NCBI GenBank assembly: GCA_012656075.1
Contig: JAAKBF010000324.1
Coordinates: forward strand, 620,001-684,000
DNA: 64,000 nucleotides
Direction: 5' to 3'
Source: Phytophthora hibernalis
Lineage: Eukaryota > Oomycota > Peronosporomycetes > Peronosporales > Peronosporaceae
How positions within the stretch are numbered: position 1 is the first letter of the stretch; every line of letters begins with the position of its first letter. Both the position numbers and the translations under genes were made by a program. The notes beneath the pieces were generated by a model. The model searched no databases, was not told the DNA's origin, and was given only the letters and a program-made list of their open reading frames with translations. Of the stretch, positions 31,596 through 45,266 are shown piece after piece.

Positions 31596-32700
31596 ATGCT
31601 GCGCCCCTTCCTTCCGCTGGTCTTGGCGCTGCTCTTCGCCGTCGCTTCCTCGCAGGGCGCGCCCCAGCCGCGGGCGCCAACGAAGCAGACGTCGCCACTT
31701 CCGCAGTGGCTCACTCACGCGCCCCCACAGTCGCTTTCGAGCGCGCAGACGCCGACCACAATGGCGTCGTGGACCAAAGGAGTTCGCGGCCTTCACAGAC
31801 GCCATCAAGGGCGCGCTCAGTCCATTCCTAGGGGCGATTCCGTCTGAAGCCGCCGCCGCGTGGGCCCCGCGCCCCAAACTTCGCGCCGGCAACGGGCCGC
31901 ACAAGTTCTGGTCTGGCTTCGTGAGCGGCATTTTGACCATTTGGGCCACGGAGATCGGGGACAAGACGTTCTTCATTGCTGCCATCCTGAGCATGAAGAA
32001 GGACCGCGTCGTAGTGTTCGCGGGCGCTATTGGTGCTCTTATTGTCATGACGGTTCTGTCCGTGGTCATGGGTGTGGTGGCCACCAAGTTCCTGCCCCCG
32101 AGCATGACGCACTACCTGGGAGGAGTGCTCTTTGTGGTTTTTGGAGTCAAGATGCTCTACGACGCGCGGGAGATGAACGCCGCGTACGGATTGAAATATT
32201 TCATGGTGTTTGGGAAGTGCTGATGGTCTTTATTGTTTTGCTCAGGGGTCCGTCGGACGAGTTGACCGAGGTGGAGGAGGAGCTCATGGGCAAGAAGGAC
32301 GAAGACGCCATCCAGGAGTACGGAGGATTAGTTATTAGGTTTTGGAGGTGAGCTAATTGTTTTTGGGTGTTGGTGCAGACAGGTGGAGGAAGGGTTGCCC
32401 AAGGAGAACGCGACGGACGGCATGATGAAGGTGTTCTCACAGACGTTCCTCATGACGTTCCTGGCGGAGTGGGGAGACCGCTCGCAGATTGCGACGGTGA
32501 CGCTGTCGGCCACCAAGGACGCGTTCGGCGTCACGCTCGGCGCGATCCTCGGCCATTCGATGTGCACGGGCATCGCGGTCGTGGGCGGCAAGTTCCTGGC
32601 CACGCGCATCTCGGAGCGGACCGTGACGCTTGTAGGCGGCGTTCTCTTCGTGCTCTTTGCGCTGCACTCTTTCGCGACGGGTCCCAACGTGGCCGAGTAG
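31596..32700 (+). CDS. GDT1/UPF0016-type cation transporter with signal peptide and N-terminal EF-hand
   Basis: Starts MLRPFLPLVLALLFAVASS (signal peptide). A one-base deficit near 31672-31676 and another in A3 at 31786-31788 link a segment containing FERADADHNGVVDQ to EFAAFTDAI; together they form a canonical 12-residue EF-hand loop. The transporter then has two repeats with the family motif: ATEIGDKTFFIAAILSM and AEWGDRSQIATVTLSA. An intron at 32184-32245 (donor GTACGG, acceptor CTCAG) and a second, very short one before about 32382 separate the repeats, with an acidic loop (LTEVEEELMGKKDED) between. GDT1 proteins carry Ca2+, Mn2+ and H+ in the Golgi. The EF-hand suggests luminal calcium sensing. 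It converges on the IP3 receptor gene, 97 bp apart. Confidence 0.82.
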
Positions 32701-32797
32701 GCTGCGAAATTGCCCATCAAGCAACAAGCAGGATAGATGAAGCGACGAGCTGACTCCGAAGCACGGGGGACGCGTGTATTTGGCTTTAATTGCTCTT

Positions 32798-35700
32798 TCA
32801 TGATCTCCGATGTGCTCTTGACGGGTTTCGTGGACTCGGGCTCCGGCTACTTTCCTTGGTCTCCTCTTCGTCGGAAACAAACTCGAAGTTGAAGACACGG
32901 GGCGTCACGGTGCCGGGCTTTTGCTGCTGCTGTTCACTTTCATCCGCGTAACTGGGTGCGGCCTGTGCTAGCGTTAACAAATCGGGCGATGCAGAATACT
33001 CGCTTTGTATATCGTCGGAGGCTGAAAGGTGGTAGGTAAGCGATGAGGCACCGCGCTGAAGCCGTGATACTTTCTGCGGCGAAGGAACTGGTCTATGGTG
33101 CTCAGGTGATGCTGAAAACCAATCTTGTCCTTCATCAAGAAAGCTGGGCCTGTTGTCGTCTGCTATCTCCTCGTCACCTTCCAGGACACTTGCCGCTGTG
33201 TGAACGTCCATCGTGCGTGGGGTGATCGAATCGGTCAGCGCTCGCGACAGGTTTGACGTCGTGGAACTCGGAGTGATGGTTTCTAGTGACGATGCAAACG
33301 AAGGCTGCCGCGAATCATGAAGCACCGATTCATCTGTCTCTTCCTCAACGTTGTCTGCCACGGACTCAAAATTGAAAATACGCGGTGTGACGGAGCCCGC
33401 TGATCGTGCAGAAGGACGCCGAGGCGGTGACCCACTGGTTGAGAGACCCGACATGCTCGTTGTAGGCGTCACAAAGTGCCCTAAAGATACAGAGTGCTGC
33501 TGTTGCCAACCTGAAATGTTGCCCAGAAGCTCTGCGTATTGCTCTTCTGATCGCCGCTGCGCTTCTTTGATCTCCATCTGCGCGCTTGCTAATGTGTTGA
33601 TCGTTGATTCTATCCGTTCGAGCTTTCCCAACGTGGCACTATCAAGTGCTTGCACGCCAGGAATCATCGAGTCAGAATATTCAACTCCAGCTTGGATGGT
33701 AACACTACTATTCCGTTTGCTGTGTGCTTGAACTCGCCACTGCTCCGAAATCTGACGCGATAGTGCAGCTCCGGAGACCATCGATGTTGCTCTGAAAGGA
33801 GCACCCTCTGCGTAGCGTTTGGAGCCGTAGCCTGTACTTGCGGCGTAAAAGCGATCCTCATCGAAAGCAAAGTCCGTTTCATTACCCTCGTCCAGATCCC
33901 CTCGCTTCGTAAGTGACAAGGCGCGATGTGTAGGGAAGAAGGACATGTCCTTCTTGGCCATGCGCATGGCCAGAAAAAGCTCTAACCCGTTGTAGTCTGT
34001 GATGCTTTTCTTGCGAATATGCACAAAGAGGTACAGGTAATGCCACATATTATGGTCGCGCGAGATGTGGTCATGAAAACCTCGCTTAGTAGAGCGGTCA
34101 AACGTGTATGCATCAATCGAGCAGATGAAACAGCGCCCTTGCATGTCCAGCTTTGTTTCCTGGTCTTCTGAACGTAGGGAAGCGAACATATCGATGATCA
34201 CTCCGAAAACCAGGTTCAGGAGCAATACGACTAGTATGATGTTGAACAGCACATCAAATGCCAAACGACCATAAGAATGCGCGGTTCCCCAGCGGGAGCT
34301 GTCGGAGATAGGAGCCAAGCCCTCCGTCGCTTTTTAATCCTTGATCAAGACTCACAAGAAAGCATTGGAATAACCGCTGACAAGTATACGGTGCTCGACC
34401 TTCTCGCTGAGCTTCTGTGAGGTCGCCAACTGTGTAGTCTTCTCGGAAGAAAAAGAACCCCACGACGGCAAACACGTAAACCACAATCAAATAAAGCAGC
34501 GTTGTCACACCGAGTGCCTTCGCAGGTCGCGATATAGATCTTAAGACATTGTTGAGCTCCTTGTAGCGATCCACTACATCAAGGAGCAGGAACGCAAAGT
34601 AGAGCTTGTTGACATACGAACCCAGCACAGAGATGAATATCTGTATCAACGCATACATCACGCGAGGACTGCGAACAAGGAAGTAAAATGAGATACCCAC
34701 AATCTCAACTCGATCACGAAGTCGGCTTCGTGGAGCTCCAACTTTCGCTGAACAATCATCCGCCGGCGAAATTGGCGAGGTGCTACGAGGCGATACTGGT
34801 GCTCGATTTGTAAGTATTGTCCGTTTTCGGACGGAAGTTGGAAGGAACAGGTAATTGTACTCATCTTCGCGTTCACGTAGGGACCGCAACAAGTTTTCTG
34901 TATCCTGGAATGACTCGCGCTCGTTTCCTTCGACAGCTCTATGGTGCGAGCTGTTAACTGAGTGCTTGGAACGTTTGGCTTGTTCCTTTCGGTGGCGGCG
35001 TTTCCAGCCCTTTTTGATCAGCAGTGGCGCTGAGTTGAGCATGTAACAAATCAACACCATACTGTACAGGATAATTTGAAGGGTCCCTGCCAGTGATAAA
35101 CCAGCATCAATCCACAGAGACGGTCTCGGAGGTTCTACATTGTGGCCCCATGGGTGAACAAAAGTAACTTCGCTCGATGGAAAAGGTATTGAGGAAACCC
35201 CAGCTGCCCGGTAAAACAGCAAAACAACCAAATTGATAATCACGGCGAGAGTAAATGATAGACGTTTGATCTCTTCCACTTTCCTGGCTACTCGTGCCAC
35301 ATGAACGTGGTGCTGTAGGTGACTTTGATGTGTCATCTCATCCACAAGTTTGTCGGAGCGTGCGTAAAAGTCAGAAAGCTTGTCGGCTCCTCTCGATACA
35401 TCCCACACGAGCTTTTTCTTGGACTTCTCAGTGAGGCAGAAACAAATTGGATGAATTGGAAAGTAGAATGGGATCAGAGCACCCGTGCTACTCTTTCCGA
35501 TTTCATCCGAATTGGGAGCCGGAATCTTCATCAAGTTGGTGCCGCCATCAAATGTGAGTATTCCTTCTGACTTTGCCATGGAATTACTGCTACCTCTTGC
35601 TGTTACGCGTTCGGTGTGATTTTGCGCTGAAGATCGATGATGATCCCACACGACTTCTACCTTACCACAGTTTGCCTGAAAGAACCGAAATGCGTCACGA

Positions 35701-38700
35701 TAGTTCGGCGAACTATCGTCGTCGATATCATCACCAGAAAGTACTTTGCCGCGAGCAGATTGGGGCGGTACCGACAATTGACTTCCCTGTAATTCGTCAC
35801 TTTCAGATGGAGGAATCCACCAGGCGTGATGTGGATGTTGATCAGCTAGTTGCTGAAGTAGGATGTAGATATTGAACCCCATTGTTAGGTAGAAATCCTG
35901 ACTACACTTGGCATTTCCAGCGTACGTTTCATGCTTACGGAGGAAGTGCAAGTACACTTCCACCAAATTCATTTTCAGTGCCTCAAAATTGAGTTCCTGT
36001 ACGAGCTGGGAGTGTATCACACAGTCGCTCCGACCTTCCAGGAGGCTCAGCAGCGTAACCACAATGGCAGCACGCAGCTGGTGTACTGCAAGCTGTGTTC
36101 GTGCATCCCGTTGCTCGAATGAATGGGTCAATAGCGCGTTTACTGCACTGATAAACTTGTAGTTTGCGACTGTTTCCTGGGCTTCAATGCACGGACCTTG
36201 ACAATACTCTGTGATCGTCTCAAACAGTTGCGTGATCAGGCCCATGTCCAAGTCTGTGAGAGCCAAATACGTATCCAGGAGAAATGACGTCGTGGTTTCG
36301 ACCAAGTTTGCGGAGATTGGTGTGTTCGGCTGAGCAATCAGAGCACGTTGAGCGTTCAGGAAGTGTCCTTCGCAAAGAAGCTGAAGGAAGCGAAAGATGG
36401 AGGTGATAGGAGCCCCCAGTCGTTTTGCCCCTGCTCCCTCGGCTGCCGCTGTTCTGTCCACGCCCGGATGATCAAGATCAAGGCCAAACATGGATTGACG
36501 CTGGCGCATCTTTTAAATCGCTTACGTCACCTGGACAGTCCAATAGGAGATCGGCGCTCGTGTCGACACGGGGATCGTAAATGTACCAATGCTAGCTCGA
36601 TCGACGCTGTGGATCAGCTTGCAAGCCTTTTCAATCCGATCTTGAATACGTCGGAAAAACTGTTCGTTCGCCGATTCGCACCAATAGCTGTAGAAACTTT
36701 CCTGAACTTCGGCATTCATTCCAATCAAGAGAGCGACACCCACCTCGATACTACTTGCAAACAGTGAGTCATTATCGCGTGAAGCAATCAACTGCACTAT
36801 TAGCCGAGTCACGCCCAGCTGGTTTAGCTTTACTTGCATTTTGTGACGTTCCTCGGTGTCCTCGACAGCATAAATCATCCGACAGAAAACATTCAGCAAT
36901 GTCAAATTTGTTTTCAGGTAGCTCGGATCTTGCAGCGCTTCCACGTGCTCTACAAGCTTAGCTACCACCAAATCAAAGGAGAGCCACGCATTTCTCACGT
37001 GCAAATGAGGGTCATATTCCTCTTTCATCGACATCTCGATACCCAGGATGCCTTGCACCATTTGGTTGAGCTCGTCCCGCATTGCACTATGTACCCTAGG
37101 GTGTGTTTGTAGCCACGAAAGAAATTGGTCAAGTTCGCTGAATTGTTGCTGCTGGCGAACAAGAAAATACAAGCTTTCGGGTTGGTCGAGCCCGATAGAG
37201 GCGTTTGAAGCTCGACGCTCAGGTAAGTTCGACCCGAAGAACGGGGTTATCGGCGTTTCTTTCTTCGGACTCAAGTACGGTAATCCACCTATACCAGATC
37301 GCAACTCTTTGTAATATCGCCTCGGGGAAAGTCGATGCAGAAGCCTCCCTCCATTTTTGTTTCGACAGCTTCAAAAGTGTTTTCAGATTTTACCACGACA
37401 CCAGAACTTGCTGGCGACAAATCTTTTCTTGAGGCGATTGTTTGGAGTTTCCATCCCCCATGCAACCGGTTTTTGCGCGCTAAGGCTGTCTAACTTGTAA
37501 GAAGCAGTCGCGGATACGCCTCTTTAGCAAGAGCGTCGGTGGATGGTTTTCCTTTGATTCCACTGGAGTCACCAGAATTAAAGCTGTCGGAGACACTGTC
37601 CCGAATAGCTTGGTCCAAGGGACTGCGCTCCACCGTTCCATTTAGGAGGCCTCGGATAAACTGGAGGGCTTTTCTTCATCTCGTGTTGGGATTTTGCTGC
37701 TTATCGATTCTACCAACACATCATCATTGAGCTCTTGCTCACGCGTATCGAGAGCCCACCGGAGCATTTCCGGAAGATCGTGCTCACAATTCAATGATGA
37801 GCAGTCAAGCCGCTCTCGGTACTTGAAAGACACTGACCATGACTGCTCAAGTGATATCAGAAGTGGAGTTTGGAGCTGTAGCATGTTCGGGCGAACTGAT
37901 TTGTCGATAACATATATGAACTCCTCGAGATTCGCTACAGCTTCATTGGATAGCTGCCATTTGCTCGTCGCGCATACCACCAGCAGCAATGCAACGCAGC
38001 TGTTAAAACGAAGTAGATAATATTGAGCCTCCTCACTGTTGTCGACAAAGCTTGAGAACTGCTGAATAAACGAATAAAGCGTAGGAATCACCGAAAAGAG
38101 AATCAGATACAAGGGCGCCGACTCCAGCGGCTTCTGTGTGGACAAACCCAACATTTTCCCGCCTTCGACTTGTTTTTCGAAGCGATAGCGTCGCCTGCCG
38201 ATTATAATCCTTCATGTGAATGTATGACAAATACTGGATAACTCGTCTTTCACAAACTTGACTTAAAGCCATCATTATTTGCACAAGATCATCAACCCCA
38301 GGAGTTTCGATATCATCGGCAGTCAAGAAAATCTGGTCCAAGAAACGAAACAGCGCAAGTTGAACTCCTTCAGTGCAGTCATCATGGCACATAAGATCTA
38401 GAACACTCATAAGAGGTAGAATCTGCTGGCAAATTTCTTGCACCCTTGTGTTTTTACCAATACCACAAGCAGCAAAAGGTGAAGAAGTCGCACGTGATAT
38501 TCGAGCATCTTGGCACTATCAGCGACGTTGTCGGACTGAGCCGTGGTTATACCAAAATTGTCCGGCTGAGGCTTAGACGATGAAGTCAATGTTGCAGCTG
38601 GATGTGGGGATGTGACCGCTTCCTGCTGAAATCGTCGGTTTGCATCCATGCTTCCCTTCAAAAGGTAGGCATGTTGACTGAGCAAACCCCTAGCAGCCCA

Positions 38701-41700
38701 ACGGCTTGTGATGCATTGTCAAACATTTGCAGAACCTTCCCATTTTCAAAACTCTTGACAAGTTGAAAAAGTACTAGTAACTGGTTCTCAACGATGGGTT
38801 GCTCATTGCAAAGCACCAGGGTTTCCAGGAAGAAGAGATATCGTGGATCTGGTCCATCGTGAATCAAGCGCCCGACGAAAGTATTTATCAACTCCGTTGG
38901 AACCGCTTTGTACAAAACAAAATTGCCGCGATAAATCGCCACCAGGAGTTCCTGAGCAATTGGAAGTTCATGAACATACTGTGCAATCATTGTCGCGTGA
39001 GGTGCAATCAAAGCCTGATTTTCTGTGTCACCCGTGCAAAACGCGCGTAAAAAACGCATAGCGTGCCCAAAGACTCCTCGAATCTGGTCTCGCTGTCGTT
39101 TTGGAGTTTAGTTCTAGACCGTGTAGTCGGGGATCCTGGTGAATGCTGCTGCCCTTCGCTGTCAGGTGATAGGTGCCCTTCATAGAAATGAGCCCCATCA
39201 ATTAGCATGTTGAGAACGAAGTGAGCAGCTCTTAAGTTCCTCAGCAGACGTCGAGCTTCCATCCCGATCACTCGGTCGTCGTTGTTTGTTTCTCCCTTTG
39301 TGGCCAAGGCACCGCCTGCCACTTTGACTAGTCGACCATAAAGGGTGTACAATATCATGGCAGCCCGAAAGATGGCTCGCGCAACCGATGGCTGGATTCA
39401 GGACGTACCGATCACTCTGGACTTTCAACTTTCGATTGGGAGGTTGCTTATCGACACTAAACCGATGGACACGCTTACGAAAGTCGACCTCAGAGCGTAA
39501 TGCTTGCTTTGGAGCGCACTTCGAATTGGTCGCAAGAAGATCTGCAGCAGAATTGGCATTGTCTTCACTGGGTTCGTCCTCACTGGTCATCGTGCCCGGC
39601 GGGTGTATTCGGAGTGCACGGCGAGCCCCACCTGGCCTCGGCTCGACTGTAATGACTGCAGTATCGGTGTTGGTATGCTCAATTACTTTCACTAACGACT
39701 GCAGTAGTTGACAAACCGAGGAGTTTTTCGAAGTCTGACCTAGAAGTCAAATCCATCCACACTTCTGTGGTTTCAGCCAGTCGTCGAAGTTCGTCGACAT
39801 CGCCCTTCAGCTTATTGTAAATAAGTATGGTCTCTTCTGAGACAAGCAACTGCACATTTTGCATTTCCTTCATGAACTGATCATGCTGATTGTACTGCTG
39901 AAGCAGCAACTCCAAAGCCTTAGATACTAGCGGTGGATACTCGTACATGAGCATTTGCATGAAAATTGTCGTCACTGTTCTCTTTCCCAATCTTGATAGC
40001 GACAGCTTGCACTCTAAAGATTTAGAGCCAAAAAGATAGACCGAAAGAGGTGACATTTTATCGGGATGGTAATGTCCATACGGCATAAGATCCAATCCAC
40101 GCGGTGGCGTGGCAAAAGCATTCGATACCGTTTCTCTCACAATAGCATCATCAAACAGTGCTGTGTGAATTGCATCTGGATCACGATGCCGTGTTGGCGA
40201 ACTTGTTGGCGGGCCGCCATGTCGAGCTTGAAATGATGCCAGTAGCGTCGAGATAAGAAAGTCGACACGGATCTGGTCAACTAGAAGAAAAATCGCGCAA
40301 ATCTCATCCTTAATCTCCATGACAACTCGATTGACCTCGTTCATCTCATGAACATTGACACCGTGAACAGCATGTACGTCGGGTTTGTGTGCGAGTAGCC
40401 TGTTGAAGTGCCGCTGGGGGCTGCTTTCAAGACTTGCAGTAGAGCTGCCATTTTCACCAGTTGAAGTGTGCGCGCCATCTCTGCCAGTAAAAATGTATTG
40501 TTTCGATGCATCGCGCTCCTTGGTCACGCGGATACTGGACATAGCTCCCGCACCATCAAAAAGTACAGTATCTTTCAAATGGATAGCAGGTTGAGAAGCT
40601 ACCCCCGGAGTCTTTCGGTGTTGAGAGGCGGATGAAAACGTCGGAAGGCGCGATGCTCGAGACTTCATCGGAGACGAACCTTGCCGTAAACGCAGTGCAG
40701 ATGGAAACTTAAGAGATACGGATGAGTTGTATCTTTTAGTCTTCTTTTGCTCAAAGTGTTCAGTGTTGTTGATGTCTAGTGGTTCCCGCACAAAATCAGT
40801 TCGCTCATCCAGAAGATCAAAAGTTGAATCACAAAGCGTGAAAGTTCATCCTCAGTAGAGTACATTCCAAATTCGGTCATTTTTCGAGAAACGCGAAGAA
40901 TAGAGAGGGTGAGCTCGTTTTCGGGAATTTCGTCAATCACGATAGCCCCTTGAAGACGATCAAGGTAGGTGAAACAAAACTCCTTGAGAGATAAGAAAAA
41001 CACTAGCTCTTCCTGTGAATATCCAGAGTGCGACAAGCCCGGAAGAGCTTTTGCTGCGGTTGCCCCAATGTCCGTCCAAATACGAGTGTAGTTTGGACAA
41101 GACATCGCCTTTTGAGGTTCGCAATCAATGTAAGCTACCCGTAGCAAGTCCATCATCACAGACCGCAGCGAGCGCGACAAGACGGGATCCATCACAGAGT
41201 AAAGAACATTTTCTCGAGGAAATGCCGTTTGGATGTACTCGATGCTTACGTAGTTTCGGTCCAGACACAACGAAACGTAGAGACGAAACAATCCGTAGCA
41301 GTATTGACCGAGTGCGCGGTGCTTCGCTTTCACATAGTACTCTCGATAAAATTTAGCCAGTGGCATCCATTTCCCAGTGCTCGGGTTTTCTTCATTTGGT
41401 TTTGCAGATCGATTAAACATCACTTCAATATCAAGGTTGGCTTCAGACGATGAGTGATCACTGGAAATACAGATATCAAATCCATTGTCAGACGGGCGAA
41501 TTGGAACAACTACATCATCGCGATACCCGTTGGCTGGATTGAAAAGCAATTCACAAATCGCTTCTTGCGTTTTCGGCACGCCTTTGCCTCGTGAAGTGCA
41601 CAATGCGACCAAAAACTGCATATACCGAATTGATCTCCCTCTTGTGGCTATAAGCTCAAAAAGTTACGGATAATGCCAGCATACCCAGTAATTGATTCCA

Positions 41701-44700
41701 CCAAATTTCGGTTTTCGCGAAGCAGGTACGACAAAGGCAACGACGTTTGAAACCCGTTCCCCAGCAATTCCATCAAAGCAGGCATCGCTACTTTCACCAC
41801 GTAAAGCTCATTCGTTCGGTTCGCCCAAGAAATGTGTAGTAGCAGGATGTTGATAGCTGGTATGATACGGTTGAGACTTTTCATTGCCGCCGTATGCATT
41901 TCCAGCCGAGACACAGACCCACTAACAGTACTTTTGCGCCTCCACGAGTTGTCCTGAATCGACATCGACCGTCTGGGAGAAATCAAGCCTCTGTTATTCG
42001 GCGACACATCATTCAACCGGAAGCCAGTGGCCGAGTCTGTCTTTATACGAACAGGGGACCCACTCATTTCCAGCTCATCGTTATCATCTCCATTATCGCG
42101 GGATGAATTCATGTATTCATCATTGTACGAGCAAACATCCTCGATCGAAAATGGCCCTCCGTAACTTTGAAAGGGTGCCTTGATCATTTCAACCAGCAGC
42201 TCAATGTACTGGTACGTCCGAAAGAGGCTTTGGCGACATCGTAGTTGGTCAACAGATTCTTCCTCGGCCTTGACACAAAAATCGATAAGCTCAGTAAGGA
42301 CACCTTCGATGCGTTTAAAAACGCCAACAGTCTTTTCTCGGATAAACCGAAGGCAGGAACGATCCTCGCTAAGGAAGCCCAGGTCAAACTGGTTGAGAAA
42401 CAGTTTCAGAGCGTGTTTGTACGACACGAGCAGTAGGGTGTCAGTCACTTCCGATTGAGGCACAGTGACGATCTTAAATGCGTCTTCATCTCGGGCTCCA
42501 TGTAGCGTTACGACGGTAAATGAAGCTCCCCGAGTTAGCACCACCCTTACCTGAACTCATATTTTGAGGAAGTGGCTTTGACGACAGCCGAATATCTGCC
42601 ATAGTAGAAGCGTGAGTATCAATTGAATGAATGAAGCTGTTTGTCCGCTGGTGCTGAATCAGCACGACATCTTCATTTTCAATTGGAGTCCTAACAGGAA
42701 CACATACGATGAACGTTAGACTCCGTCGTATGGAGGAAATATAGTTCGCCGTACTCTTCGTCTGCAATAGCGGTGGGAACGAAGCGAAAAAGTTGTGGTT
42801 GGTCTTGAGCAACGGCTTGAGCACATACATGGGATGACAGGCGCGTGGATGCACCAGGCCGAGCAGTTGCACGTGGTGATTGTTGATGCGCAACCGCCAA
42901 ATATTTTCCTGTTAGGAGGTGACGAAGAGTGATGCCTTCTCTCCATTTAATTTGCCCCCTTCATACATGAACACATGCTCTACTTCCCATAGTGAATCGG
43001 AGGACATAGCCTTTTGGTACCATCTTCCTGCTCGCCTTCATCGCTGTATTGAAGCGTGACTTGGCTACCTGGCGAATCCTGAGCTTCTGTCCCTGTGAAT
43101 CAAGCCACGAGCTAGACTCTAGATGGAATAGTCGGATGCAGGACCCAGCGCGAAGCCTATCCTCATTCTTGAACGTTAAGCTCACATCACCATTCGCAGT
43201 AAAGTTATCTCCATCCAGGGTATCATAGTGTACTACTCTCCATTGTGACGAATGTACGCTCGATCCAACAACCCCACTTGATGAACCATCAGCTGCGTTT
43301 CGGTTCGAAACAAACAAGTTATACGGTTGATATTCGCTTCCTCCCGTCAAGATCATCTGTATCAACATTATGAATACGAATATTTAGTAAAGACGGTCTA
43401 TCACAGTGAAAGCATAGACACCAGAATTCCACACATACTTGGTCTGTGAGCTGAACCGGTGCACCTTTTGAACGTAATTTAAACCGAGGCAAAATATTGA
43501 AGTGGGAACTTGGCCCTCCGTTGTCTAGAAATACCTAAAAACACAGTTAGAGATCAGTAGAGCACGTCTAGATACTGAATCATGCGTACCGGAGCATATT
43601 CCGATCCACGAAAAGGAATGGGTGAAGGATCCAACGACACATACTTGCCACTTTTCATGTGTCTTAACTGGATAGTCTACAAGGAGCCACGATATTAGAA
43701 TTAAGCGTACCATGCCATGACTGGTTTCACATTCTCCAATATCATCAAGCTCGACCCCACCTGTCCATATATAACCTGAGTGCCTTTCAGCTTCTTGTAC
43801 ATCATAGCGTTCAATCGAGTTTCAGCTTCGCTTTTGAACTGCAAATTATCCAGCGTATGCTGATTACTTGGACCTCTCGAAGTTTGACCTGTATCTTCCA
43901 TCAACGATCTCAACGCAATAGTGGCATCGTACGTCATCTTGGGCACCACTTCAAACAAGCAGTCACGAAATGGGCATGGTAATAATCTGAAACCTCCTTC
44001 TGCAAATATTCTCCGCTCCTCGATCCCTCCCATTCCAAGTCTTGTGCTCGGTGCTTCCACTCCATAGTTTAATTTCTCTAATTTCACATCACGGGACGCG
44101 AATCCCTCCGCTATGACGATTCCTCCTCTGTCATCACACACAAGACTCACGACCATCCCATACTCCAAGAAGGGCGACGCAGCGGTCAGCAAAGAACTAC
44201 CGACGTGACTCTCCCCAGCATTAAACACGGACACCGGATGGTCGTCATAAGTAGTAGACGGCAACTTCCTGGAAGGGAAATAGCCCAGCGGCGACCCAAT
44301 CATCGGGGCGCCGCCATCTCCACCGCGTCCACGTCGATCCTCAACTTCCCCCAAAAGGACGCGGCTTGGACGATTTGATGGACCCAGAGCGCCCCTTTCC
44401 CTTCAACACAGCCGGAGACGTCGCTACATTTTCTACAGAAGACGCTGCAGCTTCCTGTTCCAGTAATTGGCCGCCGCTTTGGCTCTGAACCTGCTCCTGA
44501 CTCTGTTCTTGTACGTCGATATGCAGTCTCCCACTGAAAGGACGGGACTTTGGAGTCCGCAAGGACACTGAAGGCGGCTGTTGACGTAGCATTCCTGGGG
44601 GTTCTTGGCTGTTGACGGAGGGCTGAGACGGCTGGGAGTTGGGGGAGGAGCCTGCTCCTGTACGGGCTGCGGATTGTCCATGCTCACGTGTGTAGGACCC

Positions 44701-44778
44701 TGTCGGAGGCCTGTTGCAGCCGCCGCTGCGCTCTTGCCGACGGTTTCGAGAGTGAAGGTTTTTGGCGCGCTTCAACAT
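32798..44778 (-). CDS. inositol 1,4,5-trisphosphate receptor (IP3R) family Ca2+ channel, multi-exon
   Basis: Coding blocks, 5' to 3': 44341-44778, 43701-44349, 43430-43640, 42961-43368, 42486-42893, 41648-42544, 40776-41621, 39679-40791, 38658-39692, about 37490-38685, 36570-37304, 34312-36509, 32798-34318. After a Ser/Gln-rich leader come the suppressor-like domain (FRDCLFEVVPKMTYDA), MIR repeats (42961-43640), RIH domains (41648-42544; 36570-38154) and the pore: six hydrophobic segments, a filter reading KSDGGLG where animals have SGGGVGD, then VLLLNLVFGVIIDMFASLRS, the finger CFIC...HDHISRDH and NMWHYLYLF. The tail is Ser-rich with repeated TPRxFNFE motifs. IP3Rs release Ca2+ from internal stores. 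One-base deficits are visible at 44348-44352, about 37650 and 34311-34324, the last inside the filter. Most intron edges are not resolved. Confidence 0.88.
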
Positions 44779-45266
44779 TTTTATACGTAGCGAACACCAA
44801 TATGGTGTATGGTACGTATCAAGTTGAAGTTGTCTCAATTAGACGATCGTCCAGGGTGAAGGCACTTTTGCTTTGGCTCTTGGCAATAAGAAGCGCGGGC
44901 TCCGATACCGGTAGACTAGTGGCTATGCAGCGGTCATTTGGATATGGATGAAGCTTTTCTCGAGGTGACGTGGCGACGGGTGGGCGGCGAGACGGCAGCT
45001 AGTATCCGATTCTGAGAACGTGCGAGCGGATTTGCCGACGGCGAGCGAGCTTTAGTGGAGACCATGAAGGAAAAGCCGACGGCAAGGTTGTAGACCATGA
45101 AGCTATTCCTTCTTACCTACCGCTAGTTTCCTACTTCTTGCTCGCATACTTGCCAACCTACGGCTACCCTACTTACGCATGACTAATACTACATGGGACG
45201 ACAACTGCAACGGACCCGGAAAACCACGGGTGGTGATGTAGACGCGGGCGACAATACGCTGCAGTT
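44779..45266. other. 5' flank of IP3 receptor gene and 3' flank of its neighbour
   Basis: No supported gene. Repeated CTACC/CTTACCTACC-like words at about 45105-45185 (TTCTTACCTACCGC, TTGCCAACCTACGG, CTACCCTACTTACG) give a weak tandem pattern. Nothing else seen. Confidence 0.4.
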
